The notes: a model not told the origin generated them from the sequence alone. A stretch of 64,000 bases of DNA from Progne subis subis (GCA_022316685.1 JAKJHU010000309.1:248001-312000), one strand, 5' to 3'. Shown: positions 34,509 through 48,008, counted from the first letter of the stretch. Made by a program: numbers and translations.

Positions 34509-36334
34509 AGGACATGTAGATACTGTGTGTAGCAGAGCCCATGGCACACAGCAGGTCTCTTTCTTTCTGACGGGCGCCTCAGTGTTATCTCCAGCAGAGT
34601 CATACAATCAACAGGGCGATTTTATGGACAAACAAGTGGATAACTCCATTCAACTCATGCTCCTCTGTAGCAACACACCCATATGAACTTCTGCATGTTT
34701 TCTAACACGTCACGCGCTTGTAAATCCATATTGGGGGAGGATTTTCCTCTTTCTGAGAGTGTTGGTATGTGTCACACCAGGGCAGGCGCTGCCTGGGAGT
34801 GGCTGGGCTCCTCGGGGTGGTCATGGTCTTCAGTGGACATTTGGCATTTTTTTCTTTTATTCCCAGAGAGCCACAGGCTTGTGAGCACATGAGGGGGGTG
34901 ACCTGGGAAACGGTCCAGCCTGGGCTCAGACTTTGGAGCTTGCTCTTTCACCCCTTGGAAACATTAGTTAGCTGTGGCCCTACAAAATTGTTAATAGAGG
35001 TCACAGGGTGAAAACTTGGAGAGCAGCACAGACTTGCTCTCATCCTTCTTTTCAGCTTGATTCTGTCATGCTCTTAAAGGTTTGAGAGCCACAAGTCTCC
35101 TACCGTGAGCAATGTGAATTTTTATCCACTTCAACTTTTCTCCTGTTCATCACCTGTAGGTCAAGTGAAAAATATAATTATTTTGTTTAATGCAAACAAA
35201 TGTATGTCCAGGATAGAGCTGGACCAAAATGCCACCTTATATATAAATAAATATATGTGTGTGATTTATTTAACACAGTGTGGTTTAAAATGTGTATTAG
35301 AAAAAGCATAGTTTCAGAGAAATACCCCAAGGACTTGCCCTCAAAAATACTTCAACACTTGTTGTGTTTCATGTGGAAATGGCAGAGCTGTTCCTGCTCT
35401 GTAGAGCACTGAGCTGATGGTCTGGATTTCCATCTTGGAGTCTCTGTTTACAGTGCTCCTTTATTTTTATTTATTTGCAATTTCTTGGGAATATTTATTT
35501 GCTGATATTTGTGAGTGAGGGAGAAGACACGTGACTAACTGGTAGGAACTACTGGGATGGCTTTGTGTAAAGTTGTAGACAACCATAAAGATAAATTTCA
35601 CATGCAAAGGAAAGATCTAGTAGGGACAGTGAATTTTTGTGTATGTTTTCCTTGCCCACCAATAAATATTTTAACTGATGCTCACGACCTCATTAATTTT
35701 TATAAAGTCAGGAGAAAAGAGAATGAGATACTCGGGGAATTTCCTCTAAAGCTTCATTGTTTGGTCTTCAAACAATTAAATAGTTGCAGAGATGTTTCCA
35801 AGTCACAGAAATCTCCTGGTCTGGCCGTTAGCAGACTTTGCTTCCTTGATAGTGATTTAATTTATCACATAAAATATCAACATCTTTATTGAACAGGAAA
35901 AAGCTCATAGCTTCGAAGAAGGAGGCTGTTGGTTACAGAGGTTTGTGCTCCACATTGCTCCTCTCTCCCTTTTCCTGCTCAGCTCTAGGAGCAGAGCTGG
36001 CTCTTTAGGGAAAGGTCCTCCCAATTTTCTCCACTTGCCTTCAGGTCCAGCATCAGCTTGGATTTCAAAGTTTAAAGTTTAAAAAATGGAGAAATGCTCC
36101 CATTCAAGTCAGAGCAAGGAAATTCACTTTACTGTCTCTAAATGAATCCAAGTGCGGAGTCAAATTAGTTCCATCCAAAGGAAGGAATGTGGTGCAGAGG
36201 CGAGGAAGGATGAGAGAACATTCCCTCCTGCTCCCCCTTGGACAGCCTAACCTACCCAATCCTCTACTCCCAACACTGATTTAGGAGCTGGAGTGTGCTA
36301 GAGCCTGTTACCAAACAAACTCCTCACACAAGTT

Positions 36335-36490
36335 AGATTTTGGGGAGGAGTTTTTCCCAGCGAGGGTGAGGAGGCCCTGGCACAGGGTGCCCAAAGAAGC
36401 TGTGGCTGTCCCTGGGTCCCTGGGAGTGTCCAAGGCCAGGTTGGATGGGGCTTGGAGCAGCCTGGGATGGTGGAAGGTGTCCCTGCCGAG
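36335..36490 (+). mobile_element. CR1 LINE 3' fragment
   Basis: Contains GAGGAGTTTTTCCCAGCGAG, AGAAGCTGTGGCTGTCCCTG and CCTGGGATGGTGGAAGGTGT. The terminal part is lost. Confidence 0.8.
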
Positions 36491-37134
36491 GGCTCCCGGG
36501 CACAGGTGCTGCCAGCAAAGCACCCATATTTCAGTACCCATATCTGTGAGACTGGGCCCACTGAAGTGACAGATGTCACTGAGTATGTCCCCCTTCTCAG
36601 AGCCAGTGCCTGGAATGGGGCAGCTCAGGGGCTGATGACAGCAGTCACCAGGAAGCAGCAGTAAAACCTATGCTGGAGAGAATGAAAGGCTGTGTTTGCC
36701 TTTCTCAGAGCTGTTTGATCTTCTGCTCTTACCTTTGCGCCTGCTAGACGAGAGCTGGGAATGGGCAGCTGACAGAAGGGCTTGGGGAAGGAAGAAGAAA
36801 TGGGGCTGGACACCCTCCCTGCCCCTCTGAGCCCTGCAAAATCCACAGCACAGAGATCCTCACAGTGAGCTTGGGCAAGGACAGAGGTCCCAGCTTAAAT
36901 ACAGCCCCTGAGCAAAGCAAGGAGGGGTGGCTCTGAAGAGAGCAGGCACAAGGGGAAATGATCCCGAGAAGGGACGGTCCCAAGGAGGCGTCACACAACT
37001 CTGTCCCAGCAGTGTGGCCCCAGGTTCCTGCAGGTTGGTCACTATGGACTGGGACAAGGAATAATATTCTCAGAGCCTTCTTCATTTGGGAATCTAAACA
37101 CCAATGAAGATCCAGTAATTTATTTAAAGTTTTG

Positions 37135-37315
37135 AATGAGGCAACTGGAATAGGTTGTCCAGAGTGGTCCTGGTTGCCCCATCCCTGGCAGTGTCCCAGG
37201 CCAGGTTGGACAGGACTTGGAGTGCCCTGGGACAGTGGTAGGTCCCATGGCAGGGGGTGGCACTGGATGGGAATTTTAACGTCCTTCCAACCTAAACCAT
37301 TCCATGATTCTTTGA
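37135..37315 (+). mobile_element. CR1 LINE 3' fragment
   Basis: Contains CCATCCCTGGCAGTGTCCCA, CAGGTTGGACAGGACTTGG and CCTTCCAACCTAAACCATTC, followed by a T-rich tail. Confidence 0.8.
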
Positions 37316-40300
37316 TTTTTTTTTTTTAATTTTTTTTTAAATTTTTTTTTTTGGAGTTGGGGGGATGTACCCTGTGCCTCTCAGGATCCTTAGCAAGTGT
37401 TTTTGTGAGGGTTTTATAGGCAGTTCCAGCTAGATGTAACTGTTTCTCTCTGCAGGGGAATACAGCAGGAAGCTGTCTTATTTACATGTGTGAGTGTGAG
37501 CCTAAAGTCTGACCAGTGATAAACCAGCACCAGGAATTAGTCAGACTTGTTTGAGAAATTACAGCCAACTAGGAAATAGCAGCAACAACAACAAAAGACA
37601 TTTATTTCTAGGAAAGTGAATAATATTGATCCTCTCTGCTTGCGCACAAGAACTTTATCACCTGCAAAATTTCCCAAAAGTACGAGTTTATCCCCCAGAT
37701 ATCAGGAAGGAGCCTACAGCCCCGCTGCCAGGGAATTGGTGAGATGTTGATCTTGGTTCAGATCCATCCAGAACTGTTGAAACATGTTCAGAACAGTCTG
37801 AAGTGTAAGACTGAGCACAAGGCACTGCCTTGCTCAAATCTGGGCATCTACACCAGACACGGAGTTTGTTCTTTTGAAGCTGGTGCCATTTTTATGATAA
37901 AAATGAGAATCCATGAGTAATGGTGATGGCAGGGGCAGGGAGAAAACCAAAATATTTCTGCAGGCTGGTTCAGATGGTCCTGCCTGTGTCATGTTCCAAT
38001 CTATCTCCTCCTTCCCAGACCCACTCCAAGCATGCCTGGAATCAGTTCATCCATTCTGAGGATAAACACAGCAAAATTGGGGGTTCCTTTTGTTCTCTTG
38101 AAAAACAAAGCACAAAGCCTTCAGTGAGCAGCTTCTGTTCCTCTTGGCTTTGCAAAAGGAGAGTGGCCCCTGATTTGGGGCGATTCCTTTTATCCAGAAG
38201 GAGGTCAAAGGAATTCAACAGGAAGTCTCCTTCAGTGGAAGAGGTTTTCCTCAGGTAACAGTTGCTATGTTTGGGCTCATAAAGAATGAAACATACATGA
38301 AAGAACAATTCCTTCCACACTGCTCTTCTCCCACCAGGCTTTTGAGTGGAGATTGGATCTGGTTTTCCCTGGTTTCTGAAGGGGCCAAGGAGCACAAGTT
38401 GCTGTCTTTGCTCTGAAATACGGGTGAACCTTACCCAGAGCTCCTGGTACTGGTGGAATCCCCGGGAGAGATAAGGCTTTGCACACTCTGCTCCTCGACG
38501 GCCACTGGGGAATGAGGAAAGGGAAAGAGTGGGATGAGTATCCCTGACTAATCTGGACGGAACACAACAGTCTTGTCTCAATCGATTTACTAATTTTAGC
38601 ATGATGTAAGAATAGATTTTCCCCAGGTGAAAACAGCATTTCTCAATGTTCGCTGGTGCTTGCGGCGTTTGCTGTTGGCTGTACTGGTGTTGCTGGGATT
38701 TTCCCCTGCTGGATTTGGGAATGTGTAGGGCAGGCTGTGCACTGCGGAGCCTCAAACCCCCTAGGAAACTCCACCCTGCTTTTCTTCTCCCTTCACCTCC
38801 CGTTCCTGGGTCCCAGCACGTCCACACAGCGCTGGCCTCGCGCCATGCACTCATGAAACACCGCTTTTCCCTAAGGAAATAATTCAGGGAACCTCCTCTC
38901 CTTGAAGCAGCTTAAGTTACATTCTCACCCTTTCTGGAAGCTTCCCTCTTGAATCACACTTTTATCCTCTGCATAACCTTAGGAAAACATGTCACTTTTA
39001 TGAAAGAACTATGAAATCATTGCAGCAAGTGCTTGGTAAACAGTCCGCTGTGCGAAGAGAGCAAACCTGAGACGGGCAGAGCTCTCCCTGGGCTGGGCGG
39101 GGCCATCCCAAGGGTTTTGCAGAGACAATGACACCTCGGGAGCGAGGTTTGATGGAGTTTGAGGCGATGCTGCGATTTTGGGTCCTGAAGTAAAGCTGCC
39201 TGTGAGGAGTGAGTGACTCCCTGCACTGAAGAGGGATGTGCACCTTGGGAAGCTCCCGTGATGGAGTGGGAAAGGGCTGAGCTGCTGCCGGGGCTCAAAG
39301 GCTTGCTGAATTGGGTCTGCCACAGAGAAATGCTTCAGTGCAGCAGCTGCTGAAATCAGAATGAAATTAAATACTTTCTTCTGGATTAGTTACTGCAAAA
39401 TCTCTCATCCCAGCCTGTGTGAAAGTTCAGCTGCTTCCTTTGTTCGTCAGGTGAAGGAGACTTTTGTCAACTCCAGTGTCTAGGTTTTCATTATTCTTTT
39501 TAAATAAAGGTCTGTTTCTCTATTTATTAAAAGTCTAAAACCTCTTTGTAGTTTTAAAATCGGCTTTTAGCATCTGGGCTTTTCATTAAAGGTGCTGATA
39601 GGTCATGTGTCATCGCAGGTGACCTTCAAGAATAGTAAAGGGCAGGTTTTGATCCTGAAGGTGAGCAAGAGAAAGATGAAGCTTTTCCACCAGGTTTGTC
39701 CCAGCCCCCCTGGCTGTGCCCACAGCTCCTTTCTGTCTCTCTTCCTCGCAGCTGCAGTGTCCTGAGGGTGGTTTGAGGACTTTTCCTCTTCCTGTGCCGG
39801 CCATGGAAGAAGAAATCCCTGATGTAGGGTCCCACTCATCGCCAGCCATGAGGGACACAGGTCTCTCACCAGCCCAGACATGACTTCTGTGTGTGGGAAA
39901 GATGTTCATAACACAGCTGCTCCTCTCCAAGCATTTGGGACGAAGCTGTATTTTGTTGGACCTGGAAAATGGCTCAGGAGCAGCTGGAGAGGAGCTGCTT
40001 TTAGCTGCCACCATGCATCTGCGCACTCAGATTCTGCTTCTACTGAAGTTACTCCTGATCCACACTGAAATGAAAAGCAGCAGAGCATCAGTGTTCATTT
40101 GTCATGGAAAGGAGGCTGACCTTGGAATGGAAATACTCAGTGGGACAGCCCTGGTGACTCTGAGGCCTTTCTGCAGTCTCTGGGTGACCTTCTTTGTCTT
40201 GCCAGCTGTGGGCAATCTGGGGCAGGCAGTCTGGCGTGACTCCCTGTGACCGTGCCTTAGTCTCCTCCCCTGACACAAACATGTTTCTGTCCCCAGAGCA

Positions 40301-43172
40301 GCTGTTTATGGCTGGAGTGATGCTCCTTGAGTGGCAGAGCTCCACCTTGGTGGGGTGCAGGGGGGTCCCTTGGAGCAGACTGCAAAATTATGGGAGTCAT
40401 TACAGAAAATCCCTTGTTTCCTGCATCTTGGCAAAGCTGGGCAGTGCACTCCTACATACTGCCTGTTAATTTATGATCTCTTTGGTACTTGTAAAACAAC
40501 TAAAGGAAAATTAATTGCTGCCCTCAGAGCTGTGAAAATAAATATTGATTATGAAACAGCAGTGCCCAGCAATTCTTGCTGAGTCTCACTTTTTCTGGGC
40601 AGACCCCTCCTCCCCTGCCATTAATTATTACCCACGAAGAGGCACTAATTTATGGCAGGATGACAAGGAAGCTGTAGAAGACACAAAGTAAACCTGATAA
40701 TGTCAGAAAAACAATGTTTGCCTTGTTTTTCCTAAGTGAGTTCAAATGCATCCAGCAGAGAAGCGGAATGATGGCCTTTACTGGTGGGTTACCCTTCCTT
40801 CCCAACAGAAATGGCCCTGGCATGGGCAGGAGTTATGGAGAGCTTTGAGGAGCACTGTGCCCATCCAAGTGCCCTCTGGCCCAGCCTCCTTCCAGTTTCG
40901 TAGGCGGTATCAGTGCAGGCATGACGTGGCTCCTGAGGTCATCCTGGAGCAGACAGTTTTGTGACATCACACTTGACACCTCCAGGGCACCGATACTGCT
41001 GTGACAGCTGCAGAGCTGGAGCTGAGCCCTCCACGTGACTCCAGATGTGTCGGTGTCCCGGAGGAGTGCCAGGCTTTTCCCCTCCCTCCCTGCACCTCGG
41101 TTCTGTGTCAAAGCGACCTGCACTTCCACAAAATGTTTACTCAATAACCGATTATTGAGTTTAGAGCAGTTTTGCTCATATTTGGTTTTATACAATACCG
41201 CTGACACCAGCAATCTCCCAGTCAGTCCAATCTTTTCCAGAAGATCAGCTCTCCAAACCGCATGGCTGGTCCTTCTGCCTCGAGTGACTTGTGAACCCAT
41301 GTGTAGCTTCACCTTCCTGTTTAACATTTCATTATTATTTTCCACACCCCTCTTTCTGCTTGAATTGATGAGAGAATGATGGAACACAGCAAAGCCTTTG
41401 AACAAGGCCGTTTCCTACTCTTCTGGTTTTTATTTGCAGATCAAGGTGCTCTGTGAGCCTCCCCAGCCATCTCCTCATCCTGCAGCTCCTCCAAGGCTTT
41501 CCCTGTCTTTGGCTTTTCCCAGTCAGGATGAACATGGTTAAACCTTTACGTTCTTGGAAATACACTGTGGTTTGTGTTTGCTCTGAGACAGGAAGCCAAG
41601 CCAAGGTCCTTTACTGGGGGTCTTGGTCCCAGATATTTCCAAGAGCCACTTAAGAGAGCCACGTGAGGGTGAGCTTGGCCCTGGCTTGGCTGCCAAGGAG
41701 AAGCAGGAGTGCAGAAGCCAAGGAGTGCAGGTTTGAGGACATGGAGTCAGCAAAGGGTTTTGGCACTTCAGAGACTGGGACTTTCTAAATAAATCTGCTG
41801 GATGAAATTATTTCCTCTCACTCCATAAAATCCTCAGTCTTTGATCTGAGGAGATTTACCAGCACAAGTTTTGGCTGGAGCCTTTGTAACAGAGGGGATG
41901 GAGGGTCTGATTCCAGGGATGTGGAGAGCAGGGAGCTGCTTCACATCCCTTTTCCACAGGGCAGCTCCTCTGCAGCTTCCTGAGCCAGGAATGCCTTGGA
42001 GATGCTGTTGGAGAGATTTTCTCTCCAATATCCACACCGAACCGAAGTGCTCTGTGGATATCTTCCCCTTTTTAATGCAGCAGTAAATACAAACTGCAAT
42101 AAACCTGTTTTCTTTGTGCCCAGAAACTGCCACCCTGCTGTGTGGGAGCAGCCTCCTGTGCTCATGGAACACAAACTAAGGCCCTCCTGACTGTGTTTTC
42201 CAGAAGGAATCTGGTTTGGCTCCCTGACCCAGTTCTGGGTGGGTTTTTTTTGGTAGACAAAAAATCACCCGCAGCCATTGTTGAAGGTTTGAGACAACCA
42301 GGTGTAGCTGGGAAATGAAAGGGAGGCACGGCTGAGCCTCTCAGTTTGGGTTTTAATAATAATGATAAAGATAATTATAGTGATAATGGTTCAATTGAGG
42401 CTTCATCAAAGAAGAGGCGGATTGGTCAGACGGTGCCCATCAGTCAGCCCCGAGGTTCAGGGAGAGGACAGGCTGTCCAAGGCTGGAATTATCTCTCCTG
42501 CTTTGCTTCTGGGCAGTGGAGCTGCTCCTTAGGAAGAGCCGGTGACTGCCCTGGAAGTGTGTGGGCACCTGGCTGGATGCATGGCAGAGAACTCAGAGCC
42601 GAATTTCCATCAGATATTTACACCAGAGGAGCTTTCACTCTTTTAGTTACATCCTGGGAATGTGTCTGTTCATAACATTGATAAAAATGTCAGAAATCTA
42701 TTTAAAGTAACTTGACAGGTGGGACAAAGAAGGGAAAAAAAAATATTTGCAACAAATATTACTCACGTTAAATGGTGCCTGATCTGTGTTTTACAACCCA
42801 TGTTCTAAATCAGTTTTGGGAGCTGATTTAGTGAGCTCAGCCCCAGCTGCAGGTGACTGTCTGTGCGATGCAGCCATAAAAACCTCACATGTGTCCCGGA
42901 AATATCTCGGGGCAGGTGCTGCTGCCCTGTGACCTCCTCTAACGCAGCGCTGGCAAACAGCCCCGGCTCCCTTCCCGGCATGATAAAAGAATGTGTTTCT
43001 CCTCCGCGGCTCCCTGAACTACGTCCCGCCTGCACCCGGCAGCATTTGCATGTTAAAAGCGTGCGGAAAGGTAAAAGGCACGCGGTAGTTTGCCAAATCA
43101 CGGAATTTTTGCCCACTGGCTGGGCGGAGGAGGAAGCTCGGGAGCACCTCTGCCCTGCCTCCTGCTCCAGGG

Positions 43173-43179
43173 TATTTAA
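43173..43179 (+). promoter_or_regulatory. NOXO1: NOXO1 TATA-like box
   Basis: TATTTAA lies about 130 bases upstream of the NOXO1 ATG in a GC-rich context, which would place transcription start near 43203-43210. Inference from spacing. Confidence 0.5.
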
Positions 43180-43301
43180 CCTCGGCACTCGGGGCTGGAG
43201 CCGCATCTCTGCTTCCTCCAGCTCTCATCCCTCCAGCTCTCACACTTCCCTCACACATCCCTCTGGATCCCTGCGGAGGAGGAGCAGCAGCCGTGGGGAA
43301 G

Positions 43302-46300
43302 ATGAGCTGCAACAGGTACCCCGTGGATGTGAAGGCTGTCGGCTTCATGCAGTGCAGAAAACAGAAGGTACCTGATTTTTTTATTATTTTTTTTCTCTGT
43401 TTTTTTCCTTAAATATAATTTACGAACTGAGAGACTAGAGGATTTTGAGTTACTCTGCCAGGGATATGCTTGCTTATTCCCATAGCATTGGGATTGGAGC
43501 CTAAGGGTCTAGGACAAGGGGACTTGTTTTTTAATGGGATTAATATCTTGTGTTTTGCTCACTTTCTGTCACAGATCCATAAAATTCTCCTGGTTTCAGC
43601 AATGATTATCCATTTGGGATTATTAAATTAAGGAAATATTTTTTGTAGGTTTAATGTTTCATTTAATTTTTTAATGTGACATTAAAAGGCTCAACTAAAC
43701 CACAGCAAATGCTGATTGCCTGGAAGCATTCAAAACTAAACATTGTGTTTAAACTGCTTTTCTTTTCCCAGAACTACATGATGTTTGTATCTTGGTCAGA
43801 TCAGAACAACATTCTCATCTACAGGACGTTTGAAGACTTTAAGAAATTCCATGTAAGTGAATTTTCAATTCCTCAAATTTCAAGATTCCTGTCCTGGGGA
43901 GGGGAAGGAGCCCAGCCATGTGTCAGCTTTGAGGAATCACAGTTCTCTCCTTCTCCTTGTTTTTAGAAAGAGCTGAAGAGAAAATTCCCCACGGAGAATG
44001 GGTCACTGAGGAGTTTACCCAGGTTTAAAGGTAAGGACAAATCTCTGATGGACCAACAAACATGAGAGTGGCTGGGGACAGTCATAACCCATGACAGAGA
44101 CTGAAACCTCCGAGCCTGACCTTCCTCTGGAGCAGATCAGGGGCTCGCTCCTGCTCCTGCCGTAGCACCACTGGGCCACATCAGCATGTTTGGGTCGAGT
44201 ACAGACTTCAAATCACCCAGAAAGGCTTTTTTAATAGATAGCTCCACTTGGCAAATTAATGCTACACTTCAAACATTGACCTACAGCGCCTTGAAACTTT
44301 ACACGTGAAAAGAAAAAGAGAAATTTTGGATGTTAAAAAATTGTATCAGGAGCTGTTAAAAATGACAGGGAGGAAGGGACAGTGACTTTGGACAGTTTGG
44401 GCTTGGGCAGGAAGGGTGGTGGGTGAGGGCACCCCAGTGTTCAGGGAGAAGATGCTGCTCCCAGGGGTCCAGATCCATTACTGTCCAATCCCAACTGCGC
44501 CCTTGTTATTTTGAAGGTATAACTATGCAGCAGAGGAAGGTTGGGAAGCTGAACCGGTGCCTGGAGATCCTGAAACTGCTGGAAACATATTCCCGGGAGC
44601 TGCTGAAAACAGATGTGAAAATATCCCGGGGTGAAGAGGTGAATCAGTTTTTCAAGGCACAGACTCAAGACCTCGATCCTTCCTTTCCTGAAAACAGGTA
44701 TGAGACATGAGTTGTATTATTTTTTTGCTTGTGAAACAGAAATATTATGGGATATGGATAGAAGGGAAATACCAGTTACACTCCAGGGCAGTTCAGCTGG
44801 GTGCTTCAATCCAGGTTAATTTCGTTTCTGATGCCTCTCCTCAGCCTACTGCAGAAATGATTTCACCAAATTCAGTGCTCAACCTTTCACATGAGTTTTT
44901 GACGTGCACCTTTACTTTTCAGTGTTGTGATCATGCCATCAGTGTTCAGAAGGGAGAAGAGCCCCCAGCCCCTCTCCATCACCCTCCCTCAGGCATCGCA
45001 GAGCTACCGCTGCATCGAGGCCTTTGAAACCAAAGACACAAAGAACAAACCCTTCACAGTGGCCCAGAAGGAGATTGTGGAAGTGCTTATCAAGGACATG
45101 ACCGGTAGGTTTGAGAAGATTCAGTGTCAGGGGTAGATAGGCAGGTGGATTTCTAGCCAGGCAAATGCTGAGGTAGTGTCAGAGGTTCAGGTGTTTGCAC
45201 TTGTGTGCTTACCTGGGGGGACAGTGAATCTCCCTCCTGTCTCTTGTGTCCCCTACCCAGGGATTGTTGTCATGTCTTCACTTGCAGGCCGTTAAAATCT
45301 CCGTATTTTCCCTCTCTGTAGGCTGGTGGCTGGTGGAAAATGCAGACAAGCAGATAGCCTGGTTCCCAGCCTCGTACCTGGAAGAGCTTGATGCCTGTGA
45401 GGACATCCAGAATGCCTTCAGCTCAGACGAGGAGGGTAAGCCTGTTCCTCCTTCAAAACATGAGTTCTGCAGAACCCCACCACTCTATCCACTGCCTGGA
45501 GTTCCTGCCTGGACCTCTGACTCTTCTGGTTGGCTCTGCCACCACGTGTGTGTCATGGAATCATGGAGTGGTTTGGGTTGGAAGAGCGCTTAAAGCCCAT
45601 CCGGTTCCAGCCCCAACACCTCCCACTGCTCCAGGTGGCTCCAAGCCCCATCCAAGCTGGCCTTGGACACTTCCAAGGATCTAGGGGCAGCCACAGCTTC
45701 TCTGGCCAAGCTCTTGCACACCCTTTTTGTAAAAAACTTCTTCTTTATATCCAACTTAAATGGCTCAGACTGCACAAACCAGTCACTCTCAGGGACAGTT
45801 GCCCTGCAGCTCGGCTGGTCTCTCACGGGGATCAGAGCATTTTCTCCACGTGGCAAATCCAACCTGTTCCTCTCTCTGCAGGCAGCCTGTACTTTGTGGT
45901 GCAGGCCTACGAGGCTCAGAAGGCAGACGAGCTCTCTCTGAACCAGGGGGTGGTGGTGGAGGTGCTCAGGAGATCCCACAACGGCTGGTGGCAGATCTGG
46001 TGAGGAGGCTTTCCCAAAGTCCTGGCTCCCCGAGGGAGCTGCTTGCTGTTGCTCCCCTCCTGTGCGGGATGCACAGGAGCTCCCTGAGCTGTGGGACGAT
46101 TTCCCTGTCCTCACACCCCGTGTACATCATGGACCCGCTTCCCCAGGTGCTCCCTCCCCTTGGCCGGAGGTGCTGGGCGGCCTTTCTCAGTGTTCTTTCC
46201 GTCCCTGCCCTCAGGTACAACGGCTGCACTGGCTACATACCCTCGCTGTGCCTCCGGCCCTACCAGAACCCTCACCGCAAGCTCCAGACCATCCTGAGCT

Positions 46301-46800
46301 GCGGCCTCAACGCCTCCAGCCCGAACCTGTGCTCGCCGCAGCCCCGGGGGGAGGCTGTGCCCCGGCCCGGCCCGGCCCGGCAGGAGCACGGCGGCTCTCC
46401 GAGGAGCGGATCCCGGCCTCTGCCCAGGGCCAGCTCCACCCCGCAGCTGGATTTGGATTTGGATTTGGACCGCTCCTCCCTGAGCTCGGGGAGCAGCCTG
46501 GCCTGGAAGCACGACTTGTCTCGATCGCTGCCCGAGGTGGAGCAGGCCAGCGGCTCTCCTGCCCCGAGCCGCGGCAGCAAATCGCCACCCCTTAGGAACA
46601 GGAACGACTCCGGCTTTGTGGAGTCCTCCGCGGCCGAGCTCGGCCCGTCCCCGGCTGACCCTGAGCTGGGCGCGGGTGTCCCCGAGGTGCCGGCCCGTCC
46701 CTCGGCCCACGAGATCCTGCAGAGGTGCAGCACCGTCACCAAGCGCGCCGTGCAGCGATCGGCTCTGCCGCCGGCCCTCCCCATCCCCAGCCGGCATTAG
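43302..46800 (+). CDS. NOXO1: NADPH oxidase organizer 1 (8 coding exons)
   Basis: NOXO1 is the p47phox-like organiser that recruits NOXA1 and binds p22phox at the membrane to switch on NOX1/NOX3. Coding exons are 43302-43367, 43772-43852, 43967-44030, 44517-44697, 44923-45104, 45322-45435, 45882-45999 and 46215-46800. They total 1392 nt, or 463 residues. A PX domain spans about residues 1-130, with the lipid-contact Arg40 in YRTFEDFKKF. The first SH3 lies at about 157-215 (SYRCIEAF ... WWLVE ... FPASYLEEL) and the second at about 231-287 (LYFVVQAYEAQ ... GWWQIWYNG). The tail is Ser/Pro-rich with a short LDLDLDLD run. It ends in a Pro-rich ALPPALPIPSRH, probably the NOXA1-binding site. It is longer than human (about 370) because of the disordered tail. 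The gene is convergent with TBL3, as in human. Confidence 0.93.
45552..45765 (-). mobile_element. CR1 LINE 3' fragment in NOXO1 intron 6
   Basis: The plus strand reads TCATGGAATCATGGAGTGGT ... GGCCTTGGACACTTCC ... AGCCACAGCTTCTCTGG, the reverse complement of CR1. Confidence 0.85.
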
Positions 46801-46890
46801 TGTCCCTGGGGAGGGGACACGGCGACAGCCCCGACACCCCGCTCTCTGGAGTCCCCTGGGGGCCCTGGGCAGCGGCTCCGGAGCGTCAGC

Positions 46891-47575
46891 GTTTGGGACT
46901 GTCCCTTCCCGAGGAGCACACACACATCATCACCTCCCTGGGCAGCACCAGGGTGGCAGAGTTTGGGACTGTCCCTTCCCGAGGAGCACACACACATCCA
47001 TCACCTCCCTGGGCAGCACCAGGGTGGCAGAGTTTGGGACTGTCCCTTCCCGAGGAGCACACACACATCCATCACCTCCCTGGGCCATGCACCAGGGGTG
47101 GCAGCGTTTGGGACTGTCCCTTCCCGAGGAGCACACACACATCCATCACCTCCCTGGGCAGCACCAGGGTGGCAGAGTTTGGGACTGTCCCTTCCCGAGG
47201 AGCACACACACATCATCACCTCCCTGGGCAGCACCAGGGTGGCAGAGTTTGGGACTGTCCCTTCCCGAGGAGCACACACGCATCCATCACCTCCCTGGGC
47301 CATGCCGAGGGTGGCAGCGTTTGGGACTGTCCCTTCCCGAGGAGCACACACGCATCCATCACCTCCCTGGGCCATGCCGGGGTGGCAGCGTTTGGGACTG
47401 TCCCTTCCCGAGGAGCACACACGCATCCATCACCTCCCTGGGCAGCACCAGGGTGGCAGAGTTTGGGACTGTCCCTTCCCGAGGAGCACACACGCATCCA
47501 TCACCTCCCTGGGCCATGCCGGGGTGGCAGCGTTTGGGACTGTCCCTTCCCGAGGAGCACACACAGCATCCATCA
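46891..47575. repeat. NOXO1: 71-bp minisatellite in NOXO1 3' UTR
   Basis: Ten copies of a 70-74 bp unit starting GTTTGGGACTGTCCCTTCCC begin at 46891, 46961, 47032, 47106, 47177, 47247, 47319, 47390, 47461 and 47532. The unit includes CACACACATCCATCACCTCC and CTGGGCAGCACCAGGGTGGC. Changes such as CAGCACC versus CATGCC define subtypes. Its open frames on both strands are artefacts. Confidence 0.96.
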
Positions 47576-48002
47576 CCCCCTGCTTCCACAGGCACTTCCT
47601 GGGAGAGGACTCAGTGGGGTCACTTGGGGATCTGGCAGCTCCAGAGCTGGAGGTGGCTCGGAGCTCAGGGAGTTCTCCCCGAGGCAGGTGATTGCCCGGC
47701 CCTGCAGTAGGTGAGTGTTTCACAGCTGTGGCTGGGTTATTCCCCATGCCAGGATGAGCTGGCACAGCCACTGTGGAGGGCAAAGGAGCGGCACCAGGGT
47801 GCCCGAGTCACCCCTGGCACGCTGAGCTGGTTACGGGAATGGGGAGGGGTGAGTTGATCACCTGTGTGATGGCAATTACCTGAACACCTTTTTTTATAGA
47901 TATTTTTTTAGCATTTTGACTTTTGGTTTGGGGATTTTTTTATAGGTTAGTGTAGAGGCCATGAAATATAGGGATGGGCTAGATCTGTGGAATGGCTGTG
48001 AG

Positions 48003-48008
48003 AATAAA
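48003..48008 (+). terminator. NOXO1: NOXO1 proximal poly(A) signal candidate
   Basis: AATAAA about 1.2 kb after the NOXO1 stop and downstream of the minisatellite. Confidence 0.35.

Larger units (their letters stand above)
34509..42990. other. intergenic, GFER to NOXO1
   Basis: No recognisable gene. It contains two CR1 3' fragments (36335-36490 and 37135-37315), an A/T tract (37310-37355) and an unexplained open frame of 270 codons on the minus strand (38042-38854) that matches no family I know. The sequence is more AT-rich than the gene clusters. Confidence 0.6.

Noticed and set aside
46616..47714. Plus-strand open frames of 364 and 329 codons after NOXO1
   Set aside because: They read through the 71-bp minisatellite in frames other than NOXO1; the NOXO1 frame stops at 46800.
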